Source of the DNA: Neoaliturus tenellus
Taxonomy: Eukaryota; Arthropoda; Insecta; Hemiptera; Cicadellidae
NCBI GenBank assembly: GCA_030545055.2
Contig: CM061534.1
Coordinates: 28,408,058 to 28,472,057, forward strand
Reading direction: 5' to 3'
DNA length: 64,000 nucleotides
Shown: positions 42,926 through 51,829 of the stretch, in pieces
How positions within the stretch are numbered: position 1 is the stretch's first letter
How the letters are laid out: every line of letters begins with the position of its first letter
Made by a program: the position numbers and the translations under genes
The notes under the pieces: model-generated
Databases searched by the model: none
Told to the model about the DNA's origin: nothing
Seen by the model: the letters and a program-made list of their open reading frames with translations, nothing else

Positions 42926-44129
42926 ATGAGTGTCGACAAGTTCGGACGTTACTCCTCGGATGGGTTATATTAGGCAAATAATTTAAAAAGAGGTGCTGGT
43001 TTACCACAAACACCTGATGGAGATTATGATATAACTAATAAAAGGTTAAAAAACATAAAAGATCCCACAGATGAAAACGATGCAATAAATTTAAAAGTAT
43101 TAAAAGAAAATATATCACCAACATTAAGACTACAGAAAAACACATATGACGCAGGTAATCATAGAATTGTCAATGTTGGTAAGCCAAATCAAAACGCTGA
43201 TGCAATAAACAAAGGTTATTTATCATCAGAATTAAAAAATACGCTAAAATTCAATGGAAAAAACGTATACTGCTGAAAATAAACGTATATCCAACGTAGA
43301 TGATCCTAAAGATGCAAAAGACAGCGTAAATAGACGCTATTTACATTCATTAATACCTGAAAAGACAAAAGATGGTTTTTCTTTTTATAAATTTGTTATT
43401 AACGATATAGGTTATCCGAAAAATGAAAATGATGCTGTAAATTTAAAATATATAAAAGATCATTGTATTACACGTGATGTAGGAGTTATTGATTGTCTAG
43501 GTAATTGTTTAGCGAATGTTAAAGATGGTTCGGCACCATCAGATGGTGCAAACAGTGGGTCAAATGATGGAAACCTTAAAACAAGAAACAACCTCTTTTG
43601 TAAAACAAGATCAAGTAGTATCAAAGCAAGGGGATGAATTTGTTCAAGGTAATGAAAAATTAATTTATTAACATACAAAAATAATGCTTGGGATTGCATG
43701 GGTAAAGGGTTATCAAATATGGGATGGGGTTATGAAAAACATGATGCAGCTGCTTTATCACAAACCGTACATCTAGATCCAGATCATTCTTTTAGATTTT
43801 TTACATGTAAAAATAAAGTAATAAAAAACTTGCATAATGGAAGAGATCCAAATGATGCTGCAACTGTAGGACAAACATTACAATATGACAGTGCAAATAA
43901 AGAGTTTATTTATAATAAGCAAAGATTTAAATTAATGGATGTAAATGATTATCAAAATATATTAATTGCAGATCCAAATTCATTTAGCGGATTTAGAAAA
44001 TTGTCTGGTGAACAATTTATTCATAAAAATCATGTGTTTCGAAATGAATCAGACGGAGCATTAGTTAGTGGAAATTTTAAATATTTTAAATGTCCCGGGA
44101 GCGATGAAAATGTAACTGATAAAGACTAA
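42926..44129 (+). pseudogene. Fibre-like repeat protein, copy 1
   Basis: It starts MSVDKFGRYSSDGLY, then an in-frame TAG at 42970-42972. Later segments hold repeats of the type (RISNV-x-PKD-A-DS-VNRRYL), also found in phage and viral tail-fibre shafts. Further breaks near 43250, 43550 and 43660. The C-terminal part (43698-44129) differs from copy 2. A 12-codon upstream ORF at 42891-42929 overlaps the ATG as ATGA. Confidence 0.75.
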
Positions 44130-44216
44130 GAATTTGTATAAAAACTGATATGGGTTAGAAATCGAGACTAATATTATAAAAATGGGTTACACTCTAGAAT
44201 GTTATTCAGTTGCACC

Positions 44217-45343
44217 ATGAGTGTTGACAAGTTCGGACGATATTCCTCGGATGGATTATATTACTTTAATACTTTAAAAAGAGGTGCTGGCTTACCACAA
44301 ACACCTGATGGAGACTATGATATTAGTAATAAACGGTTAAAAAACATTAATGATCCCACAGATGAAAATGATGCAATAAATTTAAAAGTATTAAAAAAAG
44401 AGATATTACCAACACTGAAACTAGACAAAAACACATATAACGCGGGTAATCATAGAATTTCCAACGTCGGTAAGCCAAATCAAACGCTGATGCAATAAAC
44501 AGAGGTTATTTATCATCGGAATTGAAAAATACGTTAAAATTCGATGGAAAAACGTATAATGCTGAAAATCGACGTATATCTAACGTAGCAGACCCTGTAG
44601 ATGAAAAAGACAGCATAAATAGACGCTATTTACATTCTATAATACCTGAAAAGACAAAAGATGGGTTTTCTTTTTATAAATTTGTTATTAACGATATAGG
44701 TTATCCAAAAAATGAAAATGATGCTGTAAATTTAAAATACATCAAAGATCATTGTATTACACGTGATGTAGGAGTTATTGACTGTCTTGGTAATTGTTTA
44801 GCGAATGTAAAAGATGGTTTTGCACCATCAGATGGTGCAACGGTGGGTCAAATGAAGGAAACTTTAAAACAAGAAACCTCCGGTTTTGTGAAACAAAACC
44901 AAGTAGTAACACGTCAAGGAGATATATTTGTACAAGGAAATAAAAAGTTTACTTTGCTTGAAGAAAACAATTATGTTTGGGATGGTAAAGGAAAGTTATT
45001 GACAAATTTAGGTATTGGTGAAAAGCCTGGTGATGCTGTTACTTATGAACAGATAATACAATTAGAGCCAACTGGAAAAAAATGGTGGAATTGTGATAAC
45101 AAACGATTAACAAATGTTGCAGACCCTGATTATGCCAATAACGCTGTAACTGTTAATTTTCTTGTTAAAGTAATAGGTAATTTATTATTTGATATGCATA
45201 ATTATATTGCAGCAGGACAACATAAACCTATTGACGAAAAAATGAGAAATACATGGATTAAACAAGAAATTCTTTATAAATATTTTTTTAATCATAACAC
45301 ACAAAAGTTTAGATCATCAGATTGGGGTGATTTTGATATTTAA
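44217..45343 (+). pseudogene. Fibre-like repeat protein, copy 2, one frameshift
   Basis: Same start as copy 1 with the TAG position intact (GLYYFN). About five repeats with the core (R-x-x-NV-x-DP-x-x-x-x-DAVN-x-x-YL). One base is missing near 44488 (ATCAAACGC against ATCAAAACGC in copy 1), after which the frame is open from 44522 to the stop at 45343. If that indel is an error, this is an intact gene. The repeats suggest a trimeric receptor-binding fibre. The same ATGA-overlapping short ORF precedes it (44182-44220). Confidence 0.75.
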
Positions 45344-45431
45344 TTAAATAACACCATATATTACATCATTTATGTGCAACCTGTCATAGAGGTAACACAT
45401 GGGTTACGCTTTTCGAATATAAAAGACAATC

Positions 45432-46025
45432 ATGGCGTTTCATTACACCAGTCCATATCGAGACACTATACGGAAAGGAGGCGGTATCACGTCCACAGCG
45501 GTTTCTCTGTTAAGTAAAGCTTTAAATCGTATTCCAGTAGGATCTATCGTAAACAGAGCAATAGACGCTTTACCATACGAATTTCACATACCGGGAGGTT
45601 ATCAGTATTGTGGACCAGGAACTAAATTGAAAAAACGACTGGAAAGAGGTGATCCAGGCATAAATAAGTTAGATCAGGCTTGTAAAGAACACGATATCGC
45701 ATATTCCACGTTTACCGATTCAAAAAATAGGTCAATCGCTGATAAAAAGCTAGCGAATATAGCTTGGCAACGAGTAAAGTCTAGTGACGCTAGTATTGCG
45801 GAAAAAGCAGCAGCTTTAGCGGTAACAGCAGGTATGAAGGCTAAAACAGCGGTAGGAGGTGGAAAAAGGAGGGGTAAGAATAAAAAAGGATCAACCAAGA
45901 GAAAACATGGTGGTAATATTAGACTAAAAAGACGTTCTCCGAGGAAAAATAATAAAAAACCGACAATATGGTCAATGGTAAAAAACGGGGCTGGTCTATA
46001 CCTAAGACCGTATCGTGCATATTAA
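45432..46025 (+). CDS. Parvovirus-VP1-like phospholipase A2 protein with basic tail (197 aa)
   Basis: The phospholipase A2 core has the Ca-binding loop YCGPG (Y59-G63) and the catalytic HDIAY (H87, D88, Y91), as in parvovirus VP1 unique regions, where the enzyme breaches endosomal membranes. A Lys/Arg-rich tail (about 145-185) and a conserved end GAGLYLRPYRAY suggest a DNA- or capsid-binding minor virion protein. A TATA-like ATATAAAAG lies only about 15 bp before the ATG. The last 58 bp overlap the protease frame. Confidence 0.9.
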   Translation: MAFHYTSPYRDTIRKGGGITSTAVSLLSKALNRIPVGSIVNRAIDALPYEFHIPGGYQYCGPGTKLKKRLERGDPGINKLDQACKEHDIAYSTFTDSKNRSIADKKLANIAWQRVKSSDASIAEKAAALAVTAGMKAKTAVGGGKRRGKNKKGSTKRKHGGNIRLKRRSPRKNNKKPTIWSMVKNGAGLYLRPYRAY

Positions 46026-46411
46026 ATAAAAGAAATCAATTGGTTATACCACATAAAGCGTTGACTAATGTTGAATTATTTAAATATATTTCCTGTTTAA
46101 AAATACCATTTTTCCGCGGAGTATTTATGAAAGACAGTTTACCAAAGAAAATATGGAAAAATGAGACTGGAATCGTAAATTTGGATAATACTGAAGGGTC
46201 CGGCACCCATTGGGTGTGTTATAAGAAACTAAATAGTAATGTATATTATTTTGATAGTTTTGGAAATTTGCCACCACCTAAAGAACTTGAACATTACTTT
46301 AAATCTGCTAAAAACATATATTACAACTATAAAAGAGAACAACCTGATAATACTTCAATATGCGGCCATTTATGTTTGGAATTCCTAGCTAAAAGTATCA
46401 GTCACTATTGA
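45968..46411 (+). CDS. Adenain-like maturation cysteine protease (147 aa)
   Basis: Catalytic His81 (GTHWVC), Asp96 (YYFDSFGN) and the Cys132/Cys136 region (CGHLCLEFL) fit the Ulp1/adenain fold used by adenoviruses and Polintons to process capsid proteins. The ATG at 45968 lies inside the phospholipase gene in another frame. It ends 1 bp before the penton ATG, so translation is probably coupled or the genes share an mRNA. Confidence 0.9.
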   Translation: MVNGKKRGWSIPKTVSCILNKRNQLVIPHKALTNVELFKYISCLKIPFFRGVFMKDSLPKKIWKNETGIVNLDNTEGSGTHWVCYKKLNSNVYYFDSFGNLPPPKELEHYFKSAKNIYYNYKREQPDNTSICGHLCLEFLAKSISHY

Positions 46412-46412
46412 G

Positions 46413-47135
46413 ATGTCTTCCTATACGGTATCATTAACAGGAAAATCGTCCACTTTACGAAGTATCCTTTTTCCAGCGTTACGCTTGCAAAAAGGAAGAT
46501 TTTGGGAGGCAGCACTGTTGGATTTTACAACTTACAACTCTATTCCCAATGTTACGGAAGGTAAAAATAACTTATTACATTATTATAAAGGAAAAGATGC
46601 CAGTGGGAAGTTTACAGACTTGGAAGTTTGCACTCTACCCACAGGTTCTTATGAAATTGATCATATTAATGAATTTTTGCAAAATAAAATGGGAAAAGAC
46701 AATATAACGCTAAAAGGTAAAAACAATACAATGAAAGCTGAGCTTACTTCAAAATATTATATAGATTTCAGTAAGTCAGACTCAATTGGTGATTTATTAG
46801 GATTTCCCAAAGATGGAGCGATTTTAGAACCAAATAAAACACATTCCGGTAAACAAACTGTAACAATATTAAAAGTCAATAGTATAGACATAACTTGTAA
46901 TATTATACAAGGAGCTTACAGAGATGGAGCAAATACTCATATAATACATACTTTTTACCCCAGTGTACCACCTGGATTTAAAATTGTTGAAAAGCCGCAA
47001 AACCTGGTATATCTACCTTTGAACACCACTTTCATTTCAGACATCGTGTTGAACGTATTGGATCAAGACGGTAACTTGATAGATTTCCGAGAAGAGCCTA
47101 TTACGGTTAGATTACATTTAAAATCAACACTTTAA
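46413..47135 (+). CDS. Penton-like minor capsid protein (240 aa)
   Basis: Intact frame beginning MSSYTVSLTGKSSTLRS, with conserved ALLDFTTYNSIPN, SIGDLLGF and VYLPLNTTFISDIVLNVLD. Length and placement immediately before the hexon-like gene match the single jelly-roll penton of Polintons. It would form the capsid vertices. The damaged copy is at 11204. Confidence 0.85.
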   Translation: MSSYTVSLTGKSSTLRSILFPALRLQKGRFWEAALLDFTTYNSIPNVTEGKNNLLHYYKGKDASGKFTDLEVCTLPTGSYEIDHINEFLQNKMGKDNITLKGKNNTMKAELTSKYYIDFSKSDSIGDLLGFPKDGAILEPNKTHSGKQTVTILKVNSIDITCNIIQGAYRDGANTHIIHTFYPSVPPGFKIVEKPQNLVYLPLNTTFISDIVLNVLDQDGNLIDFREEPITVRLHLKSTL

Positions 47136-47144
47136 TACAAAACC

Positions 47145-47372
47145 ATGGGTTTAACATTTAAAAGCGAACAACCTACGGGAATCCGTATTAGTAGCTCTTC
47201 AGCTGTGGAGGAGTTAACACGCGAGAACATTCGTTTCTTAGAGAGAATTGGATTAAAAGTAACCGATAATGGATATACTGGATATAGCTCAGGGTCCAAC
47301 ATTCGACGAAACCCTATGGGAAAAAGAATATCACACCCACAACCCTTACACTTCATCAAAATTAAACAATAA
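47145..47372 (+). CDS. Small conserved ORF overlapping the capsid gene start (75 aa)
   Basis: ATG 9 bp after the penton stop. The product has a Ser-rich start and a helical core (LTRENIRFLERIGLKV) and overlaps the major capsid ATG in the next frame for 104 bp. The element-1 copy (11935) keeps the same core and the same relation to the capsid ATG, which argues that it is a real separate protein and not a frameshifted N-terminus. Function unknown. Confidence 0.65.
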   Translation: MGLTFKSEQPTGIRISSSSAVEELTRENIRFLERIGLKVTDNGYTGYSSGSNIRRNPMGKRISHPQPLHFIKIKQ

Positions 47373-48498
47373 CGATGAAATTCGTATTCCCATACAAAAT
47401 CAAGACATTTACACACTACCATGTGAAAGTTACTTGTATATTGAAGGAAAAGTTACTAAAAAGGACGGTACTACTACTGGTACAACAGTTCCATTTATAA
47501 ATAATCCCATGGCTTTCCTGTTTGATGAAATTAGATATGAAATATCAGGTGTAACAGTTGATTCTACTAAAAAAGTAGGTATTGCAACAACTTTAAAGGG
47601 ATTAACATCTATATCACCTAATGAAACCAATTTAATACAACCTGCAGGATGGGTTTTACCTGCAAAAGACACAATCACTCCAGATACAAATGGAAATTTT
47701 GATTTTCATATTCCGTTACGTTTGTTGCTTGGTTTTGCTGAAGATTATAGGAAAATAATATTAAACGTTAAACAAGAATTAGTTTTGTTGAGATCTTCAA
47801 ACGATAAAGATATTATTAAAGCTCCAGACGGTACAACAGATGCAACTTTAGAATGGAAATTAACATTAGACAAAATTGTATGGAGAGTTCCACATGTAAA
47901 ATTAGCTGACGAGCATAGAATGCTACTATTAAGAAAGTTAAAGGCTGATCGTGATATTGTAATTCCTTTTAGAAGTTGGGAATTTCATGAACATCCCAGC
48001 TTGCCAACTACGGATCGACACACTTGGACAGTTAAAACATCTAATTATGTGGAACGAGCCAGGTATATTATATTTGGTTTACAAACAGGCAGAAGAGACA
48101 CCATCACCAAACATGCAGGCCAATTTGATCATTGCAACTTGAAAAATATTAAAGTTTATTTAAATTCACAATTTTTTCCATACGATAATTTAAATGTGTC
48201 ATTCGCTAATAAAAAGTACAGCATATTGTACGATATGTATGCAAGATTCCAAAGTTCATATTATGGTAAAACGAATGCACCTTTACTATCACCAGAAAAA
48301 TACTTAGATGGTTACCCTATAGTTGTAATCGATTGTTCTAAACAAAATGAATCGGTAAAATCATCAAGTGTAGATATAAAAATAGAAATGGAATTCAACG
48401 CACCTATATCGGCTAATACAACTGCATACTGTTTAATTCTACATGATAAAATCGTAACATACACACCTTTAACTGGAATTGTTAAAAATGTATTGTAA
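47269..48498 (+). CDS. Hexon-like double jelly-roll major capsid protein (409 aa)
   Basis: Start chosen at the ATG giving MDILDIAQGPTFDETL, a form conserved in the other copy and typical of insect Polinton capsid proteins. Conserved blocks: NNNDEIRIPIQNQDIYTLP, FDEIRYEISGVTVDS, RKIILNVKQELVLLRS, ILYDMYARFQSSYYGKT. The length is at the short end for Polinton hexons. Complete frame to the stop at 48498. It would assemble as pseudo-hexameric trimers. Confidence 0.9.
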   Translation: MDILDIAQGPTFDETLWEKEYHTHNPYTSSKLNNNDEIRIPIQNQDIYTLPCESYLYIEGKVTKKDGTTTGTTVPFINNPMAFLFDEIRYEISGVTVDSTKKVGIATTLKGLTSISPNETNLIQPAGWVLPAKDTITPDTNGNFDFHIPLRLLLGFAEDYRKIILNVKQELVLLRSSNDKDIIKAPDGTTDATLEWKLTLDKIVWRVPHVKLADEHRMLLLRKLKADRDIVIPFRSWEFHEHPSLPTTDRHTWTVKTSNYVERARYIIFGLQTGRRDTITKHAGQFDHCNLKNIKVYLNSQFFPYDNLNVSFANKKYSILYDMYARFQSSYYGKTNAPLLSPEKYLDGYPIVVIDCSKQNESVKSSSVDIKIEMEFNAPISANTTAYCLILHDKIVTYTPLTGIVKNVL

Positions 48499-48535
48499 AA
48501 AACCGGTTTTGTTACATTCCAATGCATTCCGCGAG

Positions 48536-48542
48536 TATAAAA
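48536..48542 (+). promoter_or_regulatory. TATA box of the 293-aa gene
   Basis: TATAAAA 53 bp before the ATG at 48589, with TCAGTT initiator-like sequence about 30 bp downstream. Confidence 0.65.
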
Positions 48543-48588
48543 GCAGAGTGTTCAGGTCGCTCCTCATCAGTTTGTTGCCTGTTCTTGT

Positions 48589-49470
48589 ATGGGTAGCATC
48601 TTATTCAATATGGCTTCTCCTAGTGGTACACAAGAAAATGTAGTAGATATTGAGAAGGAGATATCCGACTTTTTAGATCTTCAAGGTCAACCGGAGGGAG
48701 ATGAACACAACGCTTGCGGACAACTCCACGGCAGTAATAATGTTGAGGAAAAAGGTAAAAGAAGAAAGAATGCACAGAAGAAGAAAAGGGATACTGAAGA
48801 TAATATTTCTCCTAACATATTGAGTGAGGTATTCTTGCGAATATTTTATCCAATCTCATCCAGTTTGGACAAAAGTGTTTTAATCGGTGTTATGAAATCG
48901 ACGGATTATTCACCTACTGTAATTTTGACTCATGGACCCAAAATGATTTTGTTCACCGATAGTGCTTGGGAATCTTTTATGAAGCACTTGCATCTGCTAG
49001 AATGCTATTTAACTAGTAACATGTATGGAAGAAAGACAAGAGTAGGACTTTTGGATTCAAATGTGGAAATTGATATTATAAAGAATCGTGGTGACCATCA
49101 ATTGCGGTTTAGAGACACAACAAGACATGATAACAAGATTCAACTTAATCGAGAAGAGTTTTTTATTCTAACCTGTGCAACTGAACCAATAACAAGATAC
49201 TTGAGACAACTAGTGTTTTCAAGTTCTATTATTAAAGATTATTTGGAAGACACTTTGGACAAACAACCGGACGCACCTATATTGTACGGACCTGTGGATA
49301 CTTCTATATTTAATAGGGTTCCTCATGAAGTACAAATGTGGAGACAGTTGGAAAAATACGCTCAACTACATAAGAAATCAGTAAAACAGGAAGAAGAGGA
49401 AGAAGGAGGAGAAGAATCAAGTGTTAGTGATGAAAATGAAAACAAGGAGAATGTAAAGATGGAAACTTAG
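48589..49470 (+). CDS. Conserved Polinton protein of unknown function (293 aa)
   Basis: An acidic then Lys-rich N-terminal third (GKRRKNAQKKKRDTE, possible nuclear localisation), a conserved core (VLIGVMKSTDYSPTVILTHG to YLEDTLDKQPDAPILYGPVD) and a Glu-rich tail. A second in-frame ATG at 48610 may be the real start. The homologue at 13485 is broken. No motif recognised; the charged ends would suit a nucleic-acid-associated protein, which is inference. Confidence 0.75.
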   Translation: MGSILFNMASPSGTQENVVDIEKEISDFLDLQGQPEGDEHNACGQLHGSNNVEEKGKRRKNAQKKKRDTEDNISPNILSEVFLRIFYPISSSLDKSVLIGVMKSTDYSPTVILTHGPKMILFTDSAWESFMKHLHLLECYLTSNMYGRKTRVGLLDSNVEIDIIKNRGDHQLRFRDTTRHDNKIQLNREEFFILTCATEPITRYLRQLVFSSSIIKDYLEDTLDKQPDAPILYGPVDTSIFNRVPHEVQMWRQLEKYAQLHKKSVKQEEEEEGGEESSVSDENENKENVKMET

Positions 49471-49581
49471 ATGACAATGGTTGGTTTTTAAAACAATATC
49501 AAACACTTTGTGGGGTTAGGCCTACCGGGGACGGTGCCCACGTTAAATATACACCAACGCGCCAACAACTGTACGGCCAGG

Positions 49582-49588
49582 TATAAAA
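49582..49588 (+). promoter_or_regulatory. TATA box of the 216-aa gene
   Basis: TATAAAA 54 bp before the ATG at 49636. Confidence 0.65.
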
Positions 49589-49635
49589 GTCGTACCTACC
49601 GTGGTGTGGAAATCAGTTGACCTTTGGACTTCGTC

Positions 49636-50286
49636 ATGAGCAGACGAGTGATCTTCGCAATGGACAAGGAAGAAGAACAAGTAAAGTCCAAACCTGGTAT
49701 AATTGAGTTCCAAGCGTTTCGGGGTAATGATGATAGATTTATCATAAAAGAACTTGTGTTTTTCGATATCAATACAAGTGTTCCATATACATTTTTGTTC
49801 AAACCACCATGTTCTTATTCATCATTAACTAGCAAAGCCGCTACTACCAACAGGTGGATTTCAAAATATTTCCATCATATCGATTGGTATGATGGTTTTG
49901 CAAGTTACACGGACTTATATAACATCATGCATCAGTTTTCAAACAGGTTTACCAATATTTATACAAAAGGACTGGAAAAGAAGAGATGGATCGAAGAATT
50001 TACTCATGTTCCGGTTAATGATGTGGACTTGGATAAAAACTACAAGTATACGATGGAAAATGTTTGTATTTGTACTAAAAGTCCAGAACATGAAAAAGAT
50101 AGACATTGCGCTTTAAAAAACGCCTATAAACTCGCATCTTACCTTCAAAGTGGGGGAGTGGGGAGTGGTGGGGGTGACGTGGGTTATATAAGTGAGGAGC
50201 AGACCGGGACCTGGCATGAGTATTACTCGAGATTCCGAGACGACAACATCTCCCAGCAAGAAGACGAAGAAGAAGACAATCTTTAA
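49636..50286 (+). CDS. Conserved Polinton/insect protein of unknown function (216 aa)
   Basis: Core IIEFQAFRGNDDRFIIKEL, then WISKYFHHIDWYDGF, IYTKGLEKKRWIEEF and a Cys/His region (CICTKSPEH, HCALKNAYKLASYL). Similar proteins occur repeatedly in insect genomes at Maverick-like loci; the layout recalls a degenerate RNase H/exonuclease-like fold, but the acidic residues are not clear enough to claim activity. The Gly-rich tail (SGGVGSGGGDVGYI) is encoded by DNA that also holds the next gene's GTGGTGGGGG box and TATA. Confidence 0.75.
   Translation: MSRRVIFAMDKEEEQVKSKPGIIEFQAFRGNDDRFIIKELVFFDINTSVPYTFLFKPPCSYSSLTSKAATTNRWISKYFHHIDWYDGFASYTDLYNIMHQFSNRFTNIYTKGLEKKRWIEEFTHVPVNDVDLDKNYKYTMENVCICTKSPEHEKDRHCALKNAYKLASYLQSGGVGSGGGDVGYISEEQTGTWHEYYSRFRDDNISQQEDEEEDNL
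50150..50192 (+). promoter_or_regulatory. Promoter of the 120-aa gene embedded in upstream coding sequence
   Basis: GTGGTGGGGGTGACG and TATATAAG (50185-50192) lie within the 216-aa gene about 100 bp before the ATG at 50294. Confidence 0.55.
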
Positions 50287-50293
50287 CTCAACC

Positions 50294-50656
50294 ATGGCAT
50301 CTCACCAGTTCCTGCAAACTTTGGTTGAGCAGTTCAATGCTCACTCCAAATCTACCATACTACCCGTCAAGAAGTGTTCCGAACTTAAAGACGAGAAGCA
50401 CTACATTATCCACGCCATGAAGAAGATGGAGACTTCAGTTGGAGAGGCCATTTGCTGCAGTCTTAGCGAGGCACCGTTCACTCCGGGGGATGAGCCCAAG
50501 TTCCAAGTCTACCTGCCGAAACGGTTCGTCCATCTCCTCCAGAACGAGGATCTGCGCTCCATCCAACCCGGCTGTCTCTACCTGGTTTCCCACGGTTGCA
50601 CGGGTAGCAATTCCACCGAGTTGACCATCCACATCGCCGACAAGCAGCAGTGTTAG
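50294..50656 (+). CDS. Conserved small Polinton protein (120 aa)
   Basis: Starts MASHQFLQTLVEQFNAHSKS; conserved core KKCSELKDEKHYIIHAMKKM and FQVYLPKRFVHLLQ, ending in strands (CLYLVSHG, TELTIHI). Similar proteins recur in insect Maverick-like loci. The predicted small beta-barrel pattern could suit a single-stranded-DNA-binding protein, which is speculation. This gene has higher GC than its neighbours. Starts 8 bp after the 216-aa gene stops. Confidence 0.75.
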   Translation: MASHQFLQTLVEQFNAHSKSTILPVKKCSELKDEKHYIIHAMKKMETSVGEAICCSLSEAPFTPGDEPKFQVYLPKRFVHLLQNEDLRSIQPGCLYLVSHGCTGSNSTELTIHIADKQQC

Positions 50657-50722
50657 ATTTTAATTTTACTGTTGTACATATGTTATTGTAATGTTTTATA
50701 AATAAATAAACCATAAAAGACA

Positions 50723-50780
50723 AAAAATGCAACATATCAATATGTGAAGTTTGTCACATATTGATATGTTGCATTTTTTT
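50723..50780. terminator. Perfect 26-bp hairpin with A/T flanks
   Basis: 50723-50748 and 50755-50780 are exact complements around a 6-nt loop and end in a T run. Follows the 120-aa gene and AATAAA-like signals. Equivalent to 15401-15457, with changed but still paired arms. Confidence 0.75.
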
Positions 50781-50794
50781 TTAAACTTCGCGGG

Positions 50795-50895
50795 TGACCT
50801 TGACCTTTGACCTTTGCATTTCACAGTTACCCCCACCACCAAGCTAAAGGTTAAACCTGCTTCGATGCAAACACCCCCACCACTTTTTATAGTAC
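50795..50895 (+). promoter_or_regulatory. Promoter module of the 83-aa gene
   Basis: TGACCTTGACC and overlapping TTTGACCTTTG, then CCCCCACCACC (about 50830) and ACCCCCACCACTTTTTATAGTAC (about 50874), 60-160 bp before the ATG at 50955. Confidence 0.65.
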
Positions 50896-50954
50896 CCCCA
50901 AGCGCTGTGCCTCAGCTTCATTTCAACTCCGACGGTCAACCGTACAACATCAAG

Positions 50955-51206
50955 ATGTCTCTCAATGTAAGTTGTGCTAGTTACGAGGAGGTAACCATTA
51001 AGACTCAGCAGGAGCTGAACGACTTGTACAAGGAGTTGCAGCTTATGGTGGCGCGAGGCTACCGTATAAATGTGCAAGTCTACGCTTGCAATATACGCAA
51101 TCTCCGACACCCAAAAGAAGAGTCTGAACATTACTCTTCTCCAGCGACTTCATCACCGGCGTCCATGAAGACTGAAGCGAGCCAGACTTTGGATTATTTC
51201 AGCTGA
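50955..51206 (+). CDS. Small-protein family member (83 aa), tandem copy 1
   Basis: MSLNVSCASYEEVTIKTQQE, a helix (LNDLYKELQLMVARG), a strand (YRINVQVYACN), a Ser-rich tail. The promoter and first 30 codons are nearly identical to those at 51449, a recent tandem duplication. Homologue of 15594. Function unknown. Confidence 0.8.
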   Translation: MSLNVSCASYEEVTIKTQQELNDLYKELQLMVARGYRINVQVYACNIRNLRHPKEESEHYSSPATSSPASMKTEASQTLDYFS

Positions 51207-51289
51207 CTAGCAGTTGTCTTCCTTCTTCTTACCATTGTAGAATATGTTTATTTATTTGTTATATTAAAGATGTAAAAGAGAAAAAAACA

Positions 51290-51330
51290 CCTATCTTGTT
51301 ACTGACATATGTGCTCAGTAACAAGATAGG
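51290..51330. terminator. Perfect 16-bp hairpin with A/T flanks
   Basis: CCTATCTTGTTACTGA (51290) pairs with 51315-51330, loop 9 nt, flanked by A7 and T6. Between the tandem genes. Confidence 0.7.
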
Positions 51331-51352
51331 ATTTTTTAAAACACAATTTGGA

Positions 51353-51391
51353 TGACCTTGAAACTTCCCCCACCACTTTTTCATAGTACCC
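51353..51391 (+). promoter_or_regulatory. Promoter module of the 126-aa gene
   Basis: TGACCTTGAAACTTCCCCCACCACTTTTTCATAGTAC, 96 bp before the ATG at 51449. Confidence 0.7.
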
Positions 51392-51448
51392 CCAAGCGCT
51401 GTGCCTCAGCCTCATTTCAACTCCAACGGTCAACCGTACAACATCAAG

Positions 51449-51829
51449 ATGTCTCTCAATGTAAGTTGTGCTAGTTACGAGGAGGTAACCATTAAGACTC
51501 AGCAGGAGCTGAACAATTTGTACAAGGAGTCTGAAAAGGAGGTTGTCAACAAAACCGATGATCAACAATTGTGGGACTCCTCTATTACAGAAAAGGAATT
51601 ACATGCAGCCGTCGAAGCTGTCGAGGAAAAGGAAAAGAACCTCAGGCAGCTCTGGTTGGCTCAGATGGATATTTGCGGATCTGTGCCGCGTGATGATTTT
51701 GAACTTCAATGTCAGATGGCGATTACCCAGCAACTAGAAGAAGCCGAAAAGGAGCTAAAGAGTGGAGGTACTATCCGGGCGGAGGTGAAAACTGAGAAAC
51801 AGGAAGAATATAACGAATATGGTGATTAA
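51449..51829 (+). CDS. Small-protein family member, tandem copy 2 with new C-terminus (126 aa)
   Basis: The N-terminal 27 residues are nearly those of the 83-aa gene; the second strand is then replaced by a long charged helical region (ITEKELHAAVEAVEEKEKNL, QQLEEAEKELKSGG) likely to be a coiled coil. This looks like duplication followed by fusion to another sequence. Function unknown. Confidence 0.75.
   Translation: MSLNVSCASYEEVTIKTQQELNNLYKESEKEVVNKTDDQQLWDSSITEKELHAAVEAVEEKEKNLRQLWLAQMDICGSVPRDDFELQCQMAITQQLEEAEKELKSGGTIRAEVKTEKQEEYNEYGD

Noticed and set aside
47145..47290. Reading the small ORF as a frameshifted capsid N-terminus
   Set aside because: Both elements show the same frame relation, and the capsid product has a good ATG start with conserved sequence.
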